In this document: positions 16,333 through 27,399 of the stretch, piece after piece
How the letters are laid out: the number at the start of each line of letters is the position of its first letter
Numbering within the stretch: position 1 is the stretch's first letter
Origin: Kribbella capetownensis
GTDB lineage: Bacteria > Actinomycetota > Actinomycetes > Propionibacteriales > Kribbellaceae
DNA length: 64,000 nt
Assembly: GCF_004331485.1 (NCBI RefSeq)
Contig: NZ_SJKD01000001.1
Span: 62,001 to 126,000 of the forward strand
Direction: 5' to 3'
The notes under the pieces: generated by a model
Told to the model about the DNA's origin: nothing
Databases searched by the model: none
Seen by the model: the letters and a program-made list of their open reading frames with translations, nothing else
Made by a program: the position numbers and the translations under genes

Positions 16333-18060
16333 TCAGACGATGACGATCGCGACGCCGTGACCCGCCAACCGGACGCCCTCGCCGACCGGTTCGGCCGGCA
16401 GGAACGCCATCAGCTGGTACGCCGGAACGCCGTCGACCGGGACCACGGACTCGGTCGCGGCCAGATTCACCACGACCCGCAACCGGCCCCGCGTGACCAC
16501 GATCCAGTCCCCGTCGGCGTCGTACGCGATGCCGACGGACTCCATCCGGTCGTCGCGCAGGTCCGGGGTGCGGGCACGGAGGGCCAGCAGGTCGCGGTAC
16601 CAGGCCAGCAGTTCGCGGTGCGGCGGCTCGTCGACCTCCGTCCAGTCGAGGACCGAACTGCGCCACGTCGCCGGATCCTGCGGGTCCGGGATCTCGTCGG
16701 CGTTCCAGCCGTGCGCCGCGAACTCCCGCCGGCGACCGGTCCGGACGGCCTCGGCCAGCGCCGGCTCGTCGTGGTCGGTGAAGTAGCGCCACGGCGTCGA
16801 CGCTCCCCACTCCTCACCCATGAACAGCATCGGCGTGTACGGCGACGTGATCACCAGAGCGGCGCCGATCGCAAGCTGGCCCGGCGTCAGCGCCGGCCGG
16901 TCGCCCAGCGCGCGGTTGCCGACCTGGTCGTGGTTCGACGTGTACGCGAGGAATTCACTGCCGCGGTGCTTGGCCGGGTCGACCGGGTGACCCCAGTCCT
17001 TCCCGCGGAACGTCGAGTACGACCCGTCGTGCAGGAACACCTGGGTGAGCGTCTTCGCGAACACACCCGGCTCAGCGAAGTCCACGTAGTACCCGGCTCG
17101 TTCGCCGGTCAGCAGCGTGTGCAGTGCATGGTGGAAGTCGTCGCTCCACTGTGCAGTCATCCCCAGACCGCCCTCGGCCACCGGCTCCACCATCCGCGGG
17201 TCGTTCAGGTCCGACTCCGCCACCAGACCGAGTGGCCGTCCGAGCTCCCGCGACAACTCCGCGGTCTCCGTCGACAACTGCGCCAGCAGGTGCGTCGGGC
17301 TCTCGTCAGCCAGCGCATGTACGGCGTCCAGCCGCAAAGCGTCGAGGTGGAACGACCGGAACCACCGCAGTGCGTTGTCGCAGATCCACCGCCGTACCTC
17401 GGTGCTCCCGGTGTCGTCCAGGTTGACCGCGCGGCCCCACGGCGTCGTATGCCGGTCGGTGAAGTACGGGCCGTACATGTCCAGGCGGTTCCCGCTCGGA
17501 CCGAGGTGGTTGTAGACGACGTCGAGGCACACGGCCAGACCGACCTCGTGACACCGGTTGACGAACCGCTGCAGCGCCTCAGGCCCGCCGTACGGCTCGT
17601 GAACGGCGTAGAGGTCCACACCGTCGTACCCCCAGCCGTGACGGCCGGGGAAGGCGGCGACGGGCATCAGCGAGACCACCTCGACGCCCAGCGCCACCAG
17701 GTAGTCCAGATGGTCGGCGGCCGCGTCCAGCGTGCCTTCCAGGGTGAAGGTCCCGACGTGCAGCTCGTAGAACACCGAGCCGCGCACGCCCCGGCCGGTC
17801 CAGTCGCCGTCGGTCCAGCGGAACCGGTCTTCGTCGAACACCCGGCTGAAGCCGTGCACGCCATCGGGTTGCCAGGGGCTCCGCGGATCCGCGAGCGGCT
17901 CGCTGCCGTCGACGGCGAAGGCGTAGTCGGTGCCGTGATGTGCCTCGACCACATCCCGCGTCCACCAGCCGTCCGCTGCCCAGCGCAGGGGCAGTACGCC
18001 GTCGCGCAACACCAGGTCGACCGACGACGCACTCGGCGCCCAGACACGGAAGGTATGCAT
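16333..18060 (-). CDS. treZ: Malto-oligosyltrehalose trehalohydrolase
   Basis: GH13 enzyme of 575 residues that releases trehalose from maltooligosyltrehalose, the last step of the TreX-TreY-TreZ route from glycogen. An N-terminal CBM48-like beta domain (FRVWAPSASSVDLVL) precedes the barrel with VYNHLGP, the nucleophile region LRLDAVHAL (D245), the acid/base in LVAESDL (E282) and TSNHDQVGNRALGDR. The start codon directly follows the treY stop on the minus strand. The order treX-treY-treZ is a single operon. Cytoplasmic. Confidence 0.96.
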   Translation of the reverse strand: MHTFRVWAPSASSVDLVLRDGVLPLRWAADGWWTRDVVEAHHGTDYAFAVDGSEPLADPRSPWQPDGVHGFSRVFDEDRFRWTDGDWTGRGVRGSVFYELHVGTFTLEGTLDAAADHLDYLVALGVEVVSLMPVAAFPGRHGWGYDGVDLYAVHEPYGGPEALQRFVNRCHEVGLAVCLDVVYNHLGPSGNRLDMYGPYFTDRHTTPWGRAVNLDDTGSTEVRRWICDNALRWFRSFHLDALRLDAVHALADESPTHLLAQLSTETAELSRELGRPLGLVAESDLNDPRMVEPVAEGGLGMTAQWSDDFHHALHTLLTGERAGYYVDFAEPGVFAKTLTQVFLHDGSYSTFRGKDWGHPVDPAKHRGSEFLAYTSNHDQVGNRALGDRPALTPGQLAIGAALVITSPYTPMLFMGEEWGASTPWRYFTDHDEPALAEAVRTGRRREFAAHGWNADEIPDPQDPATWRSSVLDWTEVDEPPHRELLAWYRDLLALRARTPDLRDDRMESVGIAYDADGDWIVVTRGRLRVVVNLAATESVVPVDGVPAYQLMAFLPAEPVGEGVRLAGHGVAIVIV

Positions 18061-20453
18061 TCAGCTCCTCACGAGCAGGGCCACCGGGAGGTCCTCCAGC
18101 AGCTCGTGGATCCGGGCTGCACCACTACCCACCTCGCGCCCGGTCAACACGTTCTTCCACTGACCGCTCGGCAGCACCACTGTGCTGTCGCCCCAACCAC
18201 CCAGGCGATGCAGAGCGGCCGGCAGCCGGGTTGCCACCGTGATCACCGCGTCTCCCCTCGCGAAAGCAACGGCGTGACCGTTGGAGGTGGGCAGTGGGGT
18301 GTAGCTGCCCGCGAAGGCCTCCGGGTACTGCCGGCGGATGCGGAGTGCTCGCGAGGTGACCAGCAGCTTCTCGTCGGACAGGTCGTCCGGCTTGCCGCCC
18401 TCGTCCAGCCGCAGCAAACGGGCGATCCGGTCCTCGTAGTCGACCGGCCGCCGGTTGTCCGGGTCCACCAGCGACAGGTCGACCACCTCGGTGCCTTGGT
18501 ACACATCCGGTACGCCGGGCATCGTCAGCTGCACCAACTTCTGGCCGAGCGTCGCCGCCCGGACGAATCCGGATTGCTTGGCGGCAAACCGTCGTACCGA
18601 GTCCAGCACTGCGGAGTCGGCCAGGATCGCCGTGGCGAAGGCGGCGACGGCCTGCTCGTACTCCTCGTCCGGTGAGGTCCAGGTGGTGTGGCGCTTCGCT
18701 TCGCGGATCGCCTTGAGCAGATAGGCCTGTACGCGATCCTCGGGCAGCGGTCCGTCGTCCCAGGTGCCGAAGAGGGTCTGCCAGAACAGGTACTCCGTGC
18801 TGCCGTCGAGCAGCGGGCTCCGGTGGTCCTCAGACAGCCGCCGCCACTCGCGCACCGCCTCCGACCAGGCTGCCGGCTGCTCGGACAGCACACCGAGCCG
18901 CGCACGCACGTCCTCGGACCGCTTGGTGTCGTGGGTGGACAGTGTGGTCATCGTCTTCGGCCAGTGCTGGTTCAGCCGGGCCGCGAACGCGTGGAACTCC
19001 TCCGGGGTCACGCCGAAGTGCTCGGGGTCCCCACCGACCTCGTTCAGCGACGTCAGCCGGAACCACCGGTAGAACGCGGTGTCCTCGACGCCCTTCGCCA
19101 TCACCGGACCACAGGTCTGCTGGAACCGGACGATCAGCTCGTGCCGCGCATGCTCGTCGATCCGGCTCGTCTCGCGACCCAGCAGCAGATGCAGGACGAC
19201 ATCCAGCGTCTCCCGCCGGTCGTCGTCGAGATTCTCCCGCGCCTTCTCGGCCGCCCGCTCCAACGCCTGCACCGCGGTCGGCGAGGGCGGCTCCCCTGGG
19301 ATGACGTACGCCCGATAGATATCGAAGTGGACCAGCAGTTCGACGACCACCTCATGGAACGCACGCCTCGTGTGGTCACGCAGCCGTACGTCGTCCTGGC
19401 AGATGCGAGCCAGCAACTCGACCAGCCGGTGCACCTCGGCGTACTGCCCGTGCTGGACGATCTCGCGCTTCGCCTGCTCCACAACGGGTGCGAAGTCGGC
19501 AGGCTCACCGGTCAGCTCGGAGTGGAGGGCAGACAGCGGCGCTGCACCCGCCGGGTCGACGAAGAGACCGCCGACGCGGAGCAGGGCGTCGTACCCGGTG
19601 GTGCCCGCGCAGGGCCAGTCGCGTGGCAGCTCCTCGTCGCCTTCGAGGATCTTCTCCACCACGACCCACGCGCCACCGGTCCGCTCGGCCAGCCGGCGCA
19701 GATACCCGCGCGGGTCGGCCAGCCCGTCCGGATGGTCGATGCGGAAGCCGTTGAGCTCGCCGTCGTGCAGCAACTCCAGCAGCAGCTCGTGCGTGGCTTC
19801 GAAGACCTCCTGCGTCTCCACGCGGACGGCGGCGAGCGTGTCCACGTCGAAGAAGCGCCGGTAGTTCAGCTCCTCGTCCGCGACCCGCCAGTGCGCGAGG
19901 CGGTACCACTGCTCCGTCACCAGCTCCGCGAGCGGCAGATCCTCAGTGCCCGGCCGCAGTGGGTACTCATGGTCGTAGTACCGCAGTACGTCGCCGTCGA
20001 TCGACAACTCGCCGTCCGCGAGCACCCTGCCGATCCGCTGACCCAGCACAGCCATCAGCAACGGCTGGTTCCCCGAACCCCAGTCGACGTCGAACCACTC
20101 CGCGTACGGCGACCCCGGTCCGTCCCGCAGCACCGACCACAGCGCCTTGTTGAGCCGCGCAGGCGTCGGCACCGCGACATGATTCGGTACGACGTCCGCC
20201 ACCGCGCCCATGCGATGGTCGCGCAGCCGTGCGGCCAGCCTGTCGAACGCGGCACGGCCACCGGCCGCGTCCGACAGCCGGCTGTGATCCACTACGTCGT
20301 ACCCATGGGTGGAGCCGGGCGCGGCCTGAAGGATCGGGGACAGGTACGCGTGGGAGATCCCGAGGCTGTGCAGGTACGGGACCACCGTGGCGGCATCGTC
20401 GAACCCGAAACCGGCGTACAGCTGCAACCGGTAGGTGGCCTGCGGGGCCGCTG

Positions 20454-20457
<4 letters not shown>
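18061..20457 (-). CDS. treY: Maltooligosyl trehalose synthase
   Basis: GH13 intramolecular transglycosylase of 798 residues that converts the reducing-end alpha-1,4 bond of maltodextrins to the alpha,alpha-1,1 bond of trehalose. Diagnostic motifs are TYRLQLYAGFGF at the N-terminus, NYRRFFDVDTLAAVRVE, the nucleophile in GFRIDHPDGLADP (D241) and the acid/base in VVVEKIL (E268), plus the C-terminal PGVPDVYQGTEV. Its ATG overlaps the treX stop (ATGA), so it is coupled to the debranching enzyme. Cytoplasmic; makes a compatible solute. Confidence 0.96.
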
Positions 20458-22571
<2,114 letters not shown>

Positions 22572-22860
22572 CCGACGACAGTAGCCACCCCCACCCCCGG
22601 ACACGCCATGCCGGGGTCCCTCGATCACCGGTAGCTCTCCGACGCACCCCCTGCAACTAGTCGTAGTTTTCTCACCAGGCCTTGCCGACTCCGGGATGGC
22701 GCGCTTGTGAAACCCGAGCCTGTACGCTCCCGCGAGCACTGAAGGTTTTCCCTAGACCGCGGGAGATTCGCCGGCGATCGCTTCCGGAGAAGGGACCTGG
22801 TGCGGAGGATGCCGAGCAACCGGCCGCCCGCCCAGTGGCCCGACCCGGAGGAACGCGCCG

Positions 22861-23133
22861 CCCGGGAATGCCACGGCCAAGGGCGGCCACGGCCCGGACA
22901 CCCGGGACATCTCCGCTGCCGAGCAGAAGGCGATCGAAGCCAGGACCGCACAGATCCTGAAGGCCCGTGGCACCGCAGTACCGAAGGGTGCCCTGGCCGC
23001 GGCGACCGTACCGGTCTACGTGAACGTGATGCGTGACGCGGCCGGCAACGGCGACGTGACCAACTCCCAGATCTCGCGGCAGATCGCCGTTCTGAACAAG
23101 ACGTTCGGCGGTCAGGAGTCGTCACAGGCGGCC
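22861..23133 (+). pseudogene. Remnant of a secreted M43-type zinc metalloprotease
   Basis: The frame reads DISAAEQKAIEARTAQILKARG, then VPVYVNVMRDAAGNGDVTNSQ, then IAVLNKTFGG. This is the propeptide and first strand of a cytophagalysin-like (M43/pappalysin) metalloprotease. The signal peptide, the HExxH zinc site and everything beyond are missing; similarity stops near 23110 and the serine protease begins 82 bp later. The preceding 289 bp (22572-22860) contain the treX promoter side and no other gene I can support. Confidence 0.7.
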
Positions 23134-23214
23134 ACCGACGTGGCCACCCCGGCACGCGTGGTCGGGGTGGCCACCTTCCGCTGTCGACTGCTTACCTGGA
23201 GTAAGTTCGTCGGC

Positions 23215-24000
23215 ATGTTGCGACGGGCTGCTGTGCTGGCGGTGATTCTCGTGGTGGTGTCGGCGGGAGCGGTGTCGGCGTCCACGGGGAAGAAGTTGAT
23301 TGTCGGGGGGACGCTGGCGAGTGTCAGTGAGGCTCCGTGGGCGGTGGCGCTGACCAACACCGCGTCCGTGCGGCCGACCGGACGGTATTGCAGTGGGGTG
23401 CTGGTGCGGCCGGACAAGGTGCTGACCGCCGCGCATTGCATGGGCCGGGCGGTGGCGTCGTACACGGCGATCCAGGGACGGGCCGATCTGCGGGACGACT
23501 CGGTCGGCCGGGTGTCCGGGATCAGCAAGGTGTGGATTCATCCGGAGTACAGCGCGAAGACGAACCGCAACGACTTCGCCGTCCTGACCCTGGCCAAGCC
23601 GTTCACCGGTGTGCCGATGATGCGACTCGAGACGAACCCGAAGGCCGACCGGCGGGGCGTTGTACCGACTGTCTACGGCTGGGGCGACACCGCGGGGACG
23701 GGACCCGAAGACACGCTGCAGAAGCTGGCCGTGCCCGACCTCGGCGACGACGTCTGCCTGGCGAACAGGGAGTACGTCGCCGGCGGTTACGCGGCCGCGT
23801 CGAACGTCTGCGCCGGCTACCTCAACGGCACCGGCGACGCCTGCCAGGGCGACTCCGGCGGACCGCTCGTCCTCAACGGCCGCTTGCTCGGTCTCGTCTC
23901 CTGGGGCAGCGGCTGCGCCGAGCCCAACTACCCAGGGGTGTACGCCGAGATCGCGCCGGTCGTGAAGGCTTTACGGCCCCAGCTCCAACAGGTTCGTTAA
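23215..24000 (+). CDS. Secreted trypsin-like serine protease (S1)
   Basis: Exported chymotrypsin-fold protease of 261 residues. A Sec signal peptide (MLRRAAVLAVILVVVSAGAV) precedes a very short propeptide and the mature start LIVGGT. The triad is visible as His in LTAAHCMG, Asp in NDFAVLTL and Ser in GDACQGDSGGPLV, with paired cysteines. ATG at 23215 is chosen because it begins the signal peptide; the open frame upstream belongs to the metalloprotease remnant. It stands alone before the amine oxidase operon. Confidence 0.92.
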   Translation: MLRRAAVLAVILVVVSAGAVSASTGKKLIVGGTLASVSEAPWAVALTNTASVRPTGRYCSGVLVRPDKVLTAAHCMGRAVASYTAIQGRADLRDDSVGRVSGISKVWIHPEYSAKTNRNDFAVLTLAKPFTGVPMMRLETNPKADRRGVVPTVYGWGDTAGTGPEDTLQKLAVPDLGDDVCLANREYVAGGYAAASNVCAGYLNGTGDACQGDSGGPLVLNGRLLGLVSWGSGCAEPNYPGVYAEIAPVVKALRPQLQQVR

Positions 24001-24114
24001 TCCGAAACATACCTTTCAGTATCGGTCTCAGGTCGTCACCGCCCGGACACAGAGCGAAAACATCAAGTCTTTACCTTTCTGGTCAGCTACCCCGTTGCCC
24101 AGTGAGGAGAAGGC

Positions 24115-25698
24115 ATGGCGCAGACCAGACGTCAGTTCCTGCAGCAGGTCGGTATCACCGGTGGGGCCGGTGTCCTGTACTCCACGATGTCGGCGCTCGG
24201 CCTCACGAGCGTCGCCGAGACCCCCGCGTACGCCGCTCCGTCGCGCGTCGAGCTGAACGGCCGCAACACCAAGCACATCGTCGTCCTCGGTGCCGGGATC
24301 GCCGGCCTGACCTCGGCGTACGAACTGCTCAAGGCCGGTTACAAGGTCACGCTGCTGGAAGCCCGCAATCGCCCGGGCGGCCGCAACTGGACGGTCCGCG
24401 GCGGCACCACGGAGACCGATCTGGTCGGCAACACCCAACGGGCGACGTTCTCCCCCGGCCAGTACATGAACGCCGGGCCGGGCCGTCTCCCCCAGCACCA
24501 CCTGACGCTCGAGTACTGCCGTGAACTCGGCGTCGCGATCGAGCCGTTCGTCAACCAGAACGCCGACGCGTACCTGTACCGCGAAGGCTCCACTGCCCTT
24601 TCCGGCAAAGCGATCCGGCACCGCACCGCCAAGGCCGACGTGTACGGATACGTCTCCGAACTGCTCGCCACGGCAACCGACCAGGGCGCCCTCGACAGCC
24701 TGCTGACGGCGACCGACAAGGAGGCGCTGATCGGATTCCTCAGCAGCTTCGGTGCGATCGGGAACAAGGCGGCCGGCTTCGCCTACACCGGCACCGACGG
24801 CCGACGCGGCTACGAAGTCGAACCGGGCGCCGGGATGGAAGGCGGTACGACGGCCGCGCCCTACCCGTTGAGCGATGTCTTCGCCAGTGGCGTCGGCAAC
24901 TACTTCTCGTTCGAGTTCGGCTGGGACCAGGCGATGATGATGTTCCAGCCGGTCGGCGGGATGGACCGGATCCCGTACGCGTTCGAGAAGGCGATCGGCA
25001 AGGACAAGATCCGGTACGGCGCCGAGGTGACCGCGCTGCGCAACACCGGCGCGGGCGTCGAGGTCACCTACAAGACCGGAACGTGGAGCCGGGTGCTCAC
25101 GGCGGACTACGCGATCTGCACGCTGCCGCCGCACCTGGCAGCGAAGGTCCCGTCCAACCTGCCGGCCCCGATCCTCGAGGCCCTGAAGTACGCCCGGCCC
25201 ACGAACGCGGGCAAGATCGGCATCGAGTACGGCCGCCGCTGGTGGGAGGAGGACCACCGGATCTACGGCGGCATCACCAACAGCAGCCTCGACACGGTCA
25301 ACACCTGGTACCCGTCGACGGGCTTCCACGGCGAGCGCGGCACAGTCATCGGCTACTACAACACCGGCGCCAACGCCACCGCGTACGGCGCTCTGACGCC
25401 GGCCGCCCGGCTGGAACGCGCGCTGATGCAGGGCGCCAAGATCCACGGAGACGTGTACACCAAGAACGTCAAGGCGGCGTTCTCGGTGAACTGGATGGGC
25501 ACGAAGTACTCCGAGGCGTCCTGGGTCAGCTGGCCGTCCCAGACCGACGGGATCTACGCCCGGCTCCTCGATGCCACCGGCAACATCTACTTCGCCGGCG
25601 ACCACCTGTCGCACACCATCGCCTGGCAGCACGGTGCGATCGTCTCCGCCCGCGCGACCGTGACCGCCCTGCACGACCGCGTCGTGGCGGGCCGATGA
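24115..25698 (+). CDS. Tat-exported flavin amine/amino-acid oxidase
   Basis: FAD-dependent oxidase of 527 residues in the flavin monoamine oxidase/L-amino-acid oxidase family; it would oxidise an amine or amino acid to the imine with H2O2 release. A twin-Arg signal (TRRQFLQQ) leads to a likely cleavage after AYA (residue 40). The FAD site is VVLGAGIAGLTSAYELL (GAGIAG 59-64) with EARNRPGGRNW, and the C-terminal FAD motif is YFAGDHLSHTIAWQHGAIVSA. GAGGAGAAGG precedes the ATG. The stop overlaps the start of a secreted RidA-like gene, consistent with handling of the imine product. Specific substrate unknown. Confidence 0.92.
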   Translation: MAQTRRQFLQQVGITGGAGVLYSTMSALGLTSVAETPAYAAPSRVELNGRNTKHIVVLGAGIAGLTSAYELLKAGYKVTLLEARNRPGGRNWTVRGGTTETDLVGNTQRATFSPGQYMNAGPGRLPQHHLTLEYCRELGVAIEPFVNQNADAYLYREGSTALSGKAIRHRTAKADVYGYVSELLATATDQGALDSLLTATDKEALIGFLSSFGAIGNKAAGFAYTGTDGRRGYEVEPGAGMEGGTTAAPYPLSDVFASGVGNYFSFEFGWDQAMMMFQPVGGMDRIPYAFEKAIGKDKIRYGAEVTALRNTGAGVEVTYKTGTWSRVLTADYAICTLPPHLAAKVPSNLPAPILEALKYARPTNAGKIGIEYGRRWWEEDHRIYGGITNSSLDTVNTWYPSTGFHGERGTVIGYYNTGANATAYGALTPAARLERALMQGAKIHGDVYTKNVKAAFSVNWMGTKYSEASWVSWPSQTDGIYARLLDATGNIYFAGDHLSHTIAWQHGAIVSARATVTALHDRVVAGR

Positions 25699-26351
25699 AG
25701 ACCCGCGTGATCGCCGGCCTGGTCGCCCTTGTCGTGTCCTTCACCGCCGGAGCGTCCACCGCCGCGGGCTGGTGGGACAGACCGAAGCCGCCGAAGCCGG
25801 GCACCGTCGTTCCCGCGCTCCCGGCCGGCCAGTCCAACCCGATGATCGCCACCGGTGTCAGCATCGGGGCCAACACTCCCGTCTACAAGACCAGCGGCAT
25901 CGGTCCGACCGCCCTGAACACGGACGCTCCCGCCGGGTCGGAAGCGTCGTACGTCGACACCACCGTCTTCCCCGGCGGCGCCCTGCCCGCCGGGGTCACC
26001 ATCACCGAGGCCCAAGGCATCAACGTGCTCCGCCGCATCGGCGAGAACCTCCAGGCCGCGGGTCTGTCGTACGCGGACGTCTACACGATGCGCGTCTTCC
26101 TGCAGAACCCGGCCGGCGCCACCACCGCCGACTTCGCCGGCTGGAACCGCGCCTACCGCCAGTACTTCGCCAACACCGACCTCACCACAGGTCGGTACGT
26201 CCCGGTCCCACTCGGTACGGCGCCACCCGCCAAGCCGTTCGTCGTCAACAAGTCCCGGCCCTCCCGCTTCGCCCTCGAGATCGAGAACCTCCCAGTGACC
26301 GGCTGGCTTGTCGAGGTCGAAGTCGACGCCGCCTATCCCGGCAAGCGCTGA
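25695..26351 (+). CDS. Secreted RidA/YjgF-family protein
   Basis: Imine/enamine deaminase family protein of 218 residues with an N-terminal Sec signal (VIAGLVALVVSFTAGASTA). RidA-like features include VYKTSGIGP near the start of the mature domain, GINVLRRIGENLQAAGLSYADVYTMRVFLQNP, and a C-terminal RFALEIENLPVTGWLVEVEVDAAY. Family members hydrolyse reactive imines; RidA is normally cytoplasmic, so export is unusual. The ATGA overlap with the amine oxidase gene couples the two, and both products should be outside the membrane. The insert around residues 150-185 is longer than in classic RidA (about 130 residues). Confidence 0.88.
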   Translation: MKTRVIAGLVALVVSFTAGASTAAGWWDRPKPPKPGTVVPALPAGQSNPMIATGVSIGANTPVYKTSGIGPTALNTDAPAGSEASYVDTTVFPGGALPAGVTITEAQGINVLRRIGENLQAAGLSYADVYTMRVFLQNPAGATTADFAGWNRAYRQYFANTDLTTGRYVPVPLGTAPPAKPFVVNKSRPSRFALEIENLPVTGWLVEVEVDAAYPGKR

Positions 26352-26399
26352 ACGGATCCGGATGCCCTGGCGAGCCGGCGCCAGGGCATCACTCCGCGG

Positions 26400-26624
26400 T
26401 TACAGGACCGCACCCCGCGGCGCGACCTCGATCGCGGCGACTCCGCGCGCGTACAGCACGATGTCCCGGTCGCCATGCCGGCAGCGCAGGACGCCGGGAT
26501 CACCCGCGAGTTCGGCGATGGCGTGTTCGACGACCTCGTTGTCGTCGGCCGCGGCAGCCTTCTCGTAGGTGACATCCAGCTGATCACCGCTGGTCAGCCG
26601 GACCCGCAACACGATGCTTGCCAT
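26400..26624 (-). CDS. Small hypothetical protein
   Basis: ORF of 74 residues with balanced composition: IVLRVRLTSGDQLDVTYEKA, an acidic helix (ADDNEVVEHAIAELAG) and a hydrophobic strand (DIVLYARGVAAIEVAPRG). It looks like a compact beta-alpha-beta cytoplasmic protein. No function can be assigned. It is divergent from the cupin gene and ends 48 bp from the RidA stop. Confidence 0.6.
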   Translation of the reverse strand: MASIVLRVRLTSGDQLDVTYEKAAAADDNEVVEHAIAELAGDPGVLRCRHGDRDIVLYARGVAAIEVAPRGAVL

Positions 26625-26728
26625 GCTTCGCAGCCTAGGCGCATCACGCGTGGTTGACCGCGCGCCCGGCGGGTTGCATCTGCCGGCCCCCGGTGGCGAG
26701 TGCGCCCGGGGGACGTCAGACTGCTGGT

Positions 26729-27103
26729 ATGAGCGAACCTGTTCGCGTCATCAAGGCAGGCGACCTGGTGGCCGCCGACCCGACCTCCGGCATGCTGCGG
26801 ATGCGGGCGTTCGAGCTGCCGATCCTCTGGGCCGGGAAGGTCATCACCGACCCCGGAGCGATCTCCGGCTGGCATCACCACGACAAGAACGAGAGCAGCC
26901 TCTACATCGTCTCCGGCGTACTGCGGCTGGAGTTCGAGGGCACCGACGAGTACCTCGACGCGGTCGCCGGCGACTTCGTCCACGTGCCCGCGTTCACGGT
27001 GCATCGCGAGAGCAACCCGAGTAGCGAGCCGTCCCTGGCGATCATCGCCCGGGCGGGCGGCGGCATCCCCACAGTGAATGTCGACCCGCCCACCCGCAAC
27101 TAG
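26729..27103 (+). CDS. Cupin-domain protein
   Basis: Single cupin barrel of 124 residues. Cupin motif 1 is GWHHHDKNESSLYIVSGVLRLEF and motif 2 is GDFVHVPAFTVHRESNPS, so the metal-binding histidines and glutamate are present. It may be a small metalloenzyme or sugar/ligand-binding protein; substrate unknown. ATG at 26729 starts the protein just before the conserved domain; the longer frame from 26654 has no similarity. Confidence 0.85.
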   Translation: MSEPVRVIKAGDLVAADPTSGMLRMRAFELPILWAGKVITDPGAISGWHHHDKNESSLYIVSGVLRLEFEGTDEYLDAVAGDFVHVPAFTVHRESNPSSEPSLAIIARAGGGIPTVNVDPPTRN

Positions 27104-27399
27104 CCCGTTCGGGGAGTGCAACCCTCCGGATCCGGTGCGCTGCGCGCTCCCCATACCCATCACTCCCGTCGCCCGGCAGCTCAGTCGAACCGCTCGCACG
27201 CCGGCGACGTTTCGGGAGTTATCCCTTGAAATGAACGGTTATGCCCCGAAAATTTGACCGTACAACCGTGCAGCTCAACGGATCACCAGCTGACTTGGAC
27301 CAACCGCCGTACCCGCGAGCATCTCCACGGGCAGCCCAGCTGGGGCGGGCGTAGCGCCCGCGCCGACCTGTGTCTCAGGTGTCAGCCAAGGGGCTGGCC
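27104..27399. other. Intergenic interval with an AT-rich patch
   Basis: No gene seen in 296 bp. An unusually AT-rich stretch (about 27210-27270) contains GAAATGAACGGTTATG and GAAAATTTGACC. At 27181-27207 the minus strand carries a second copy of the malate synthase C-terminus (SPACERFD and stop, against LPAYERFD). A terminator-like hairpin lies at 27345-27361. Confidence 0.6.
27345..27361 (-). terminator. Hairpin downstream of malate synthase
   Basis: Perfect arms GCGGGCG and CGCCCGC around a 3-base loop, 39 bp beyond the aceB stop in its direction of transcription. No U-run follows on the minus strand, so it is a plausible but not certain terminator for the sugar/aceB operon. Confidence 0.5.
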
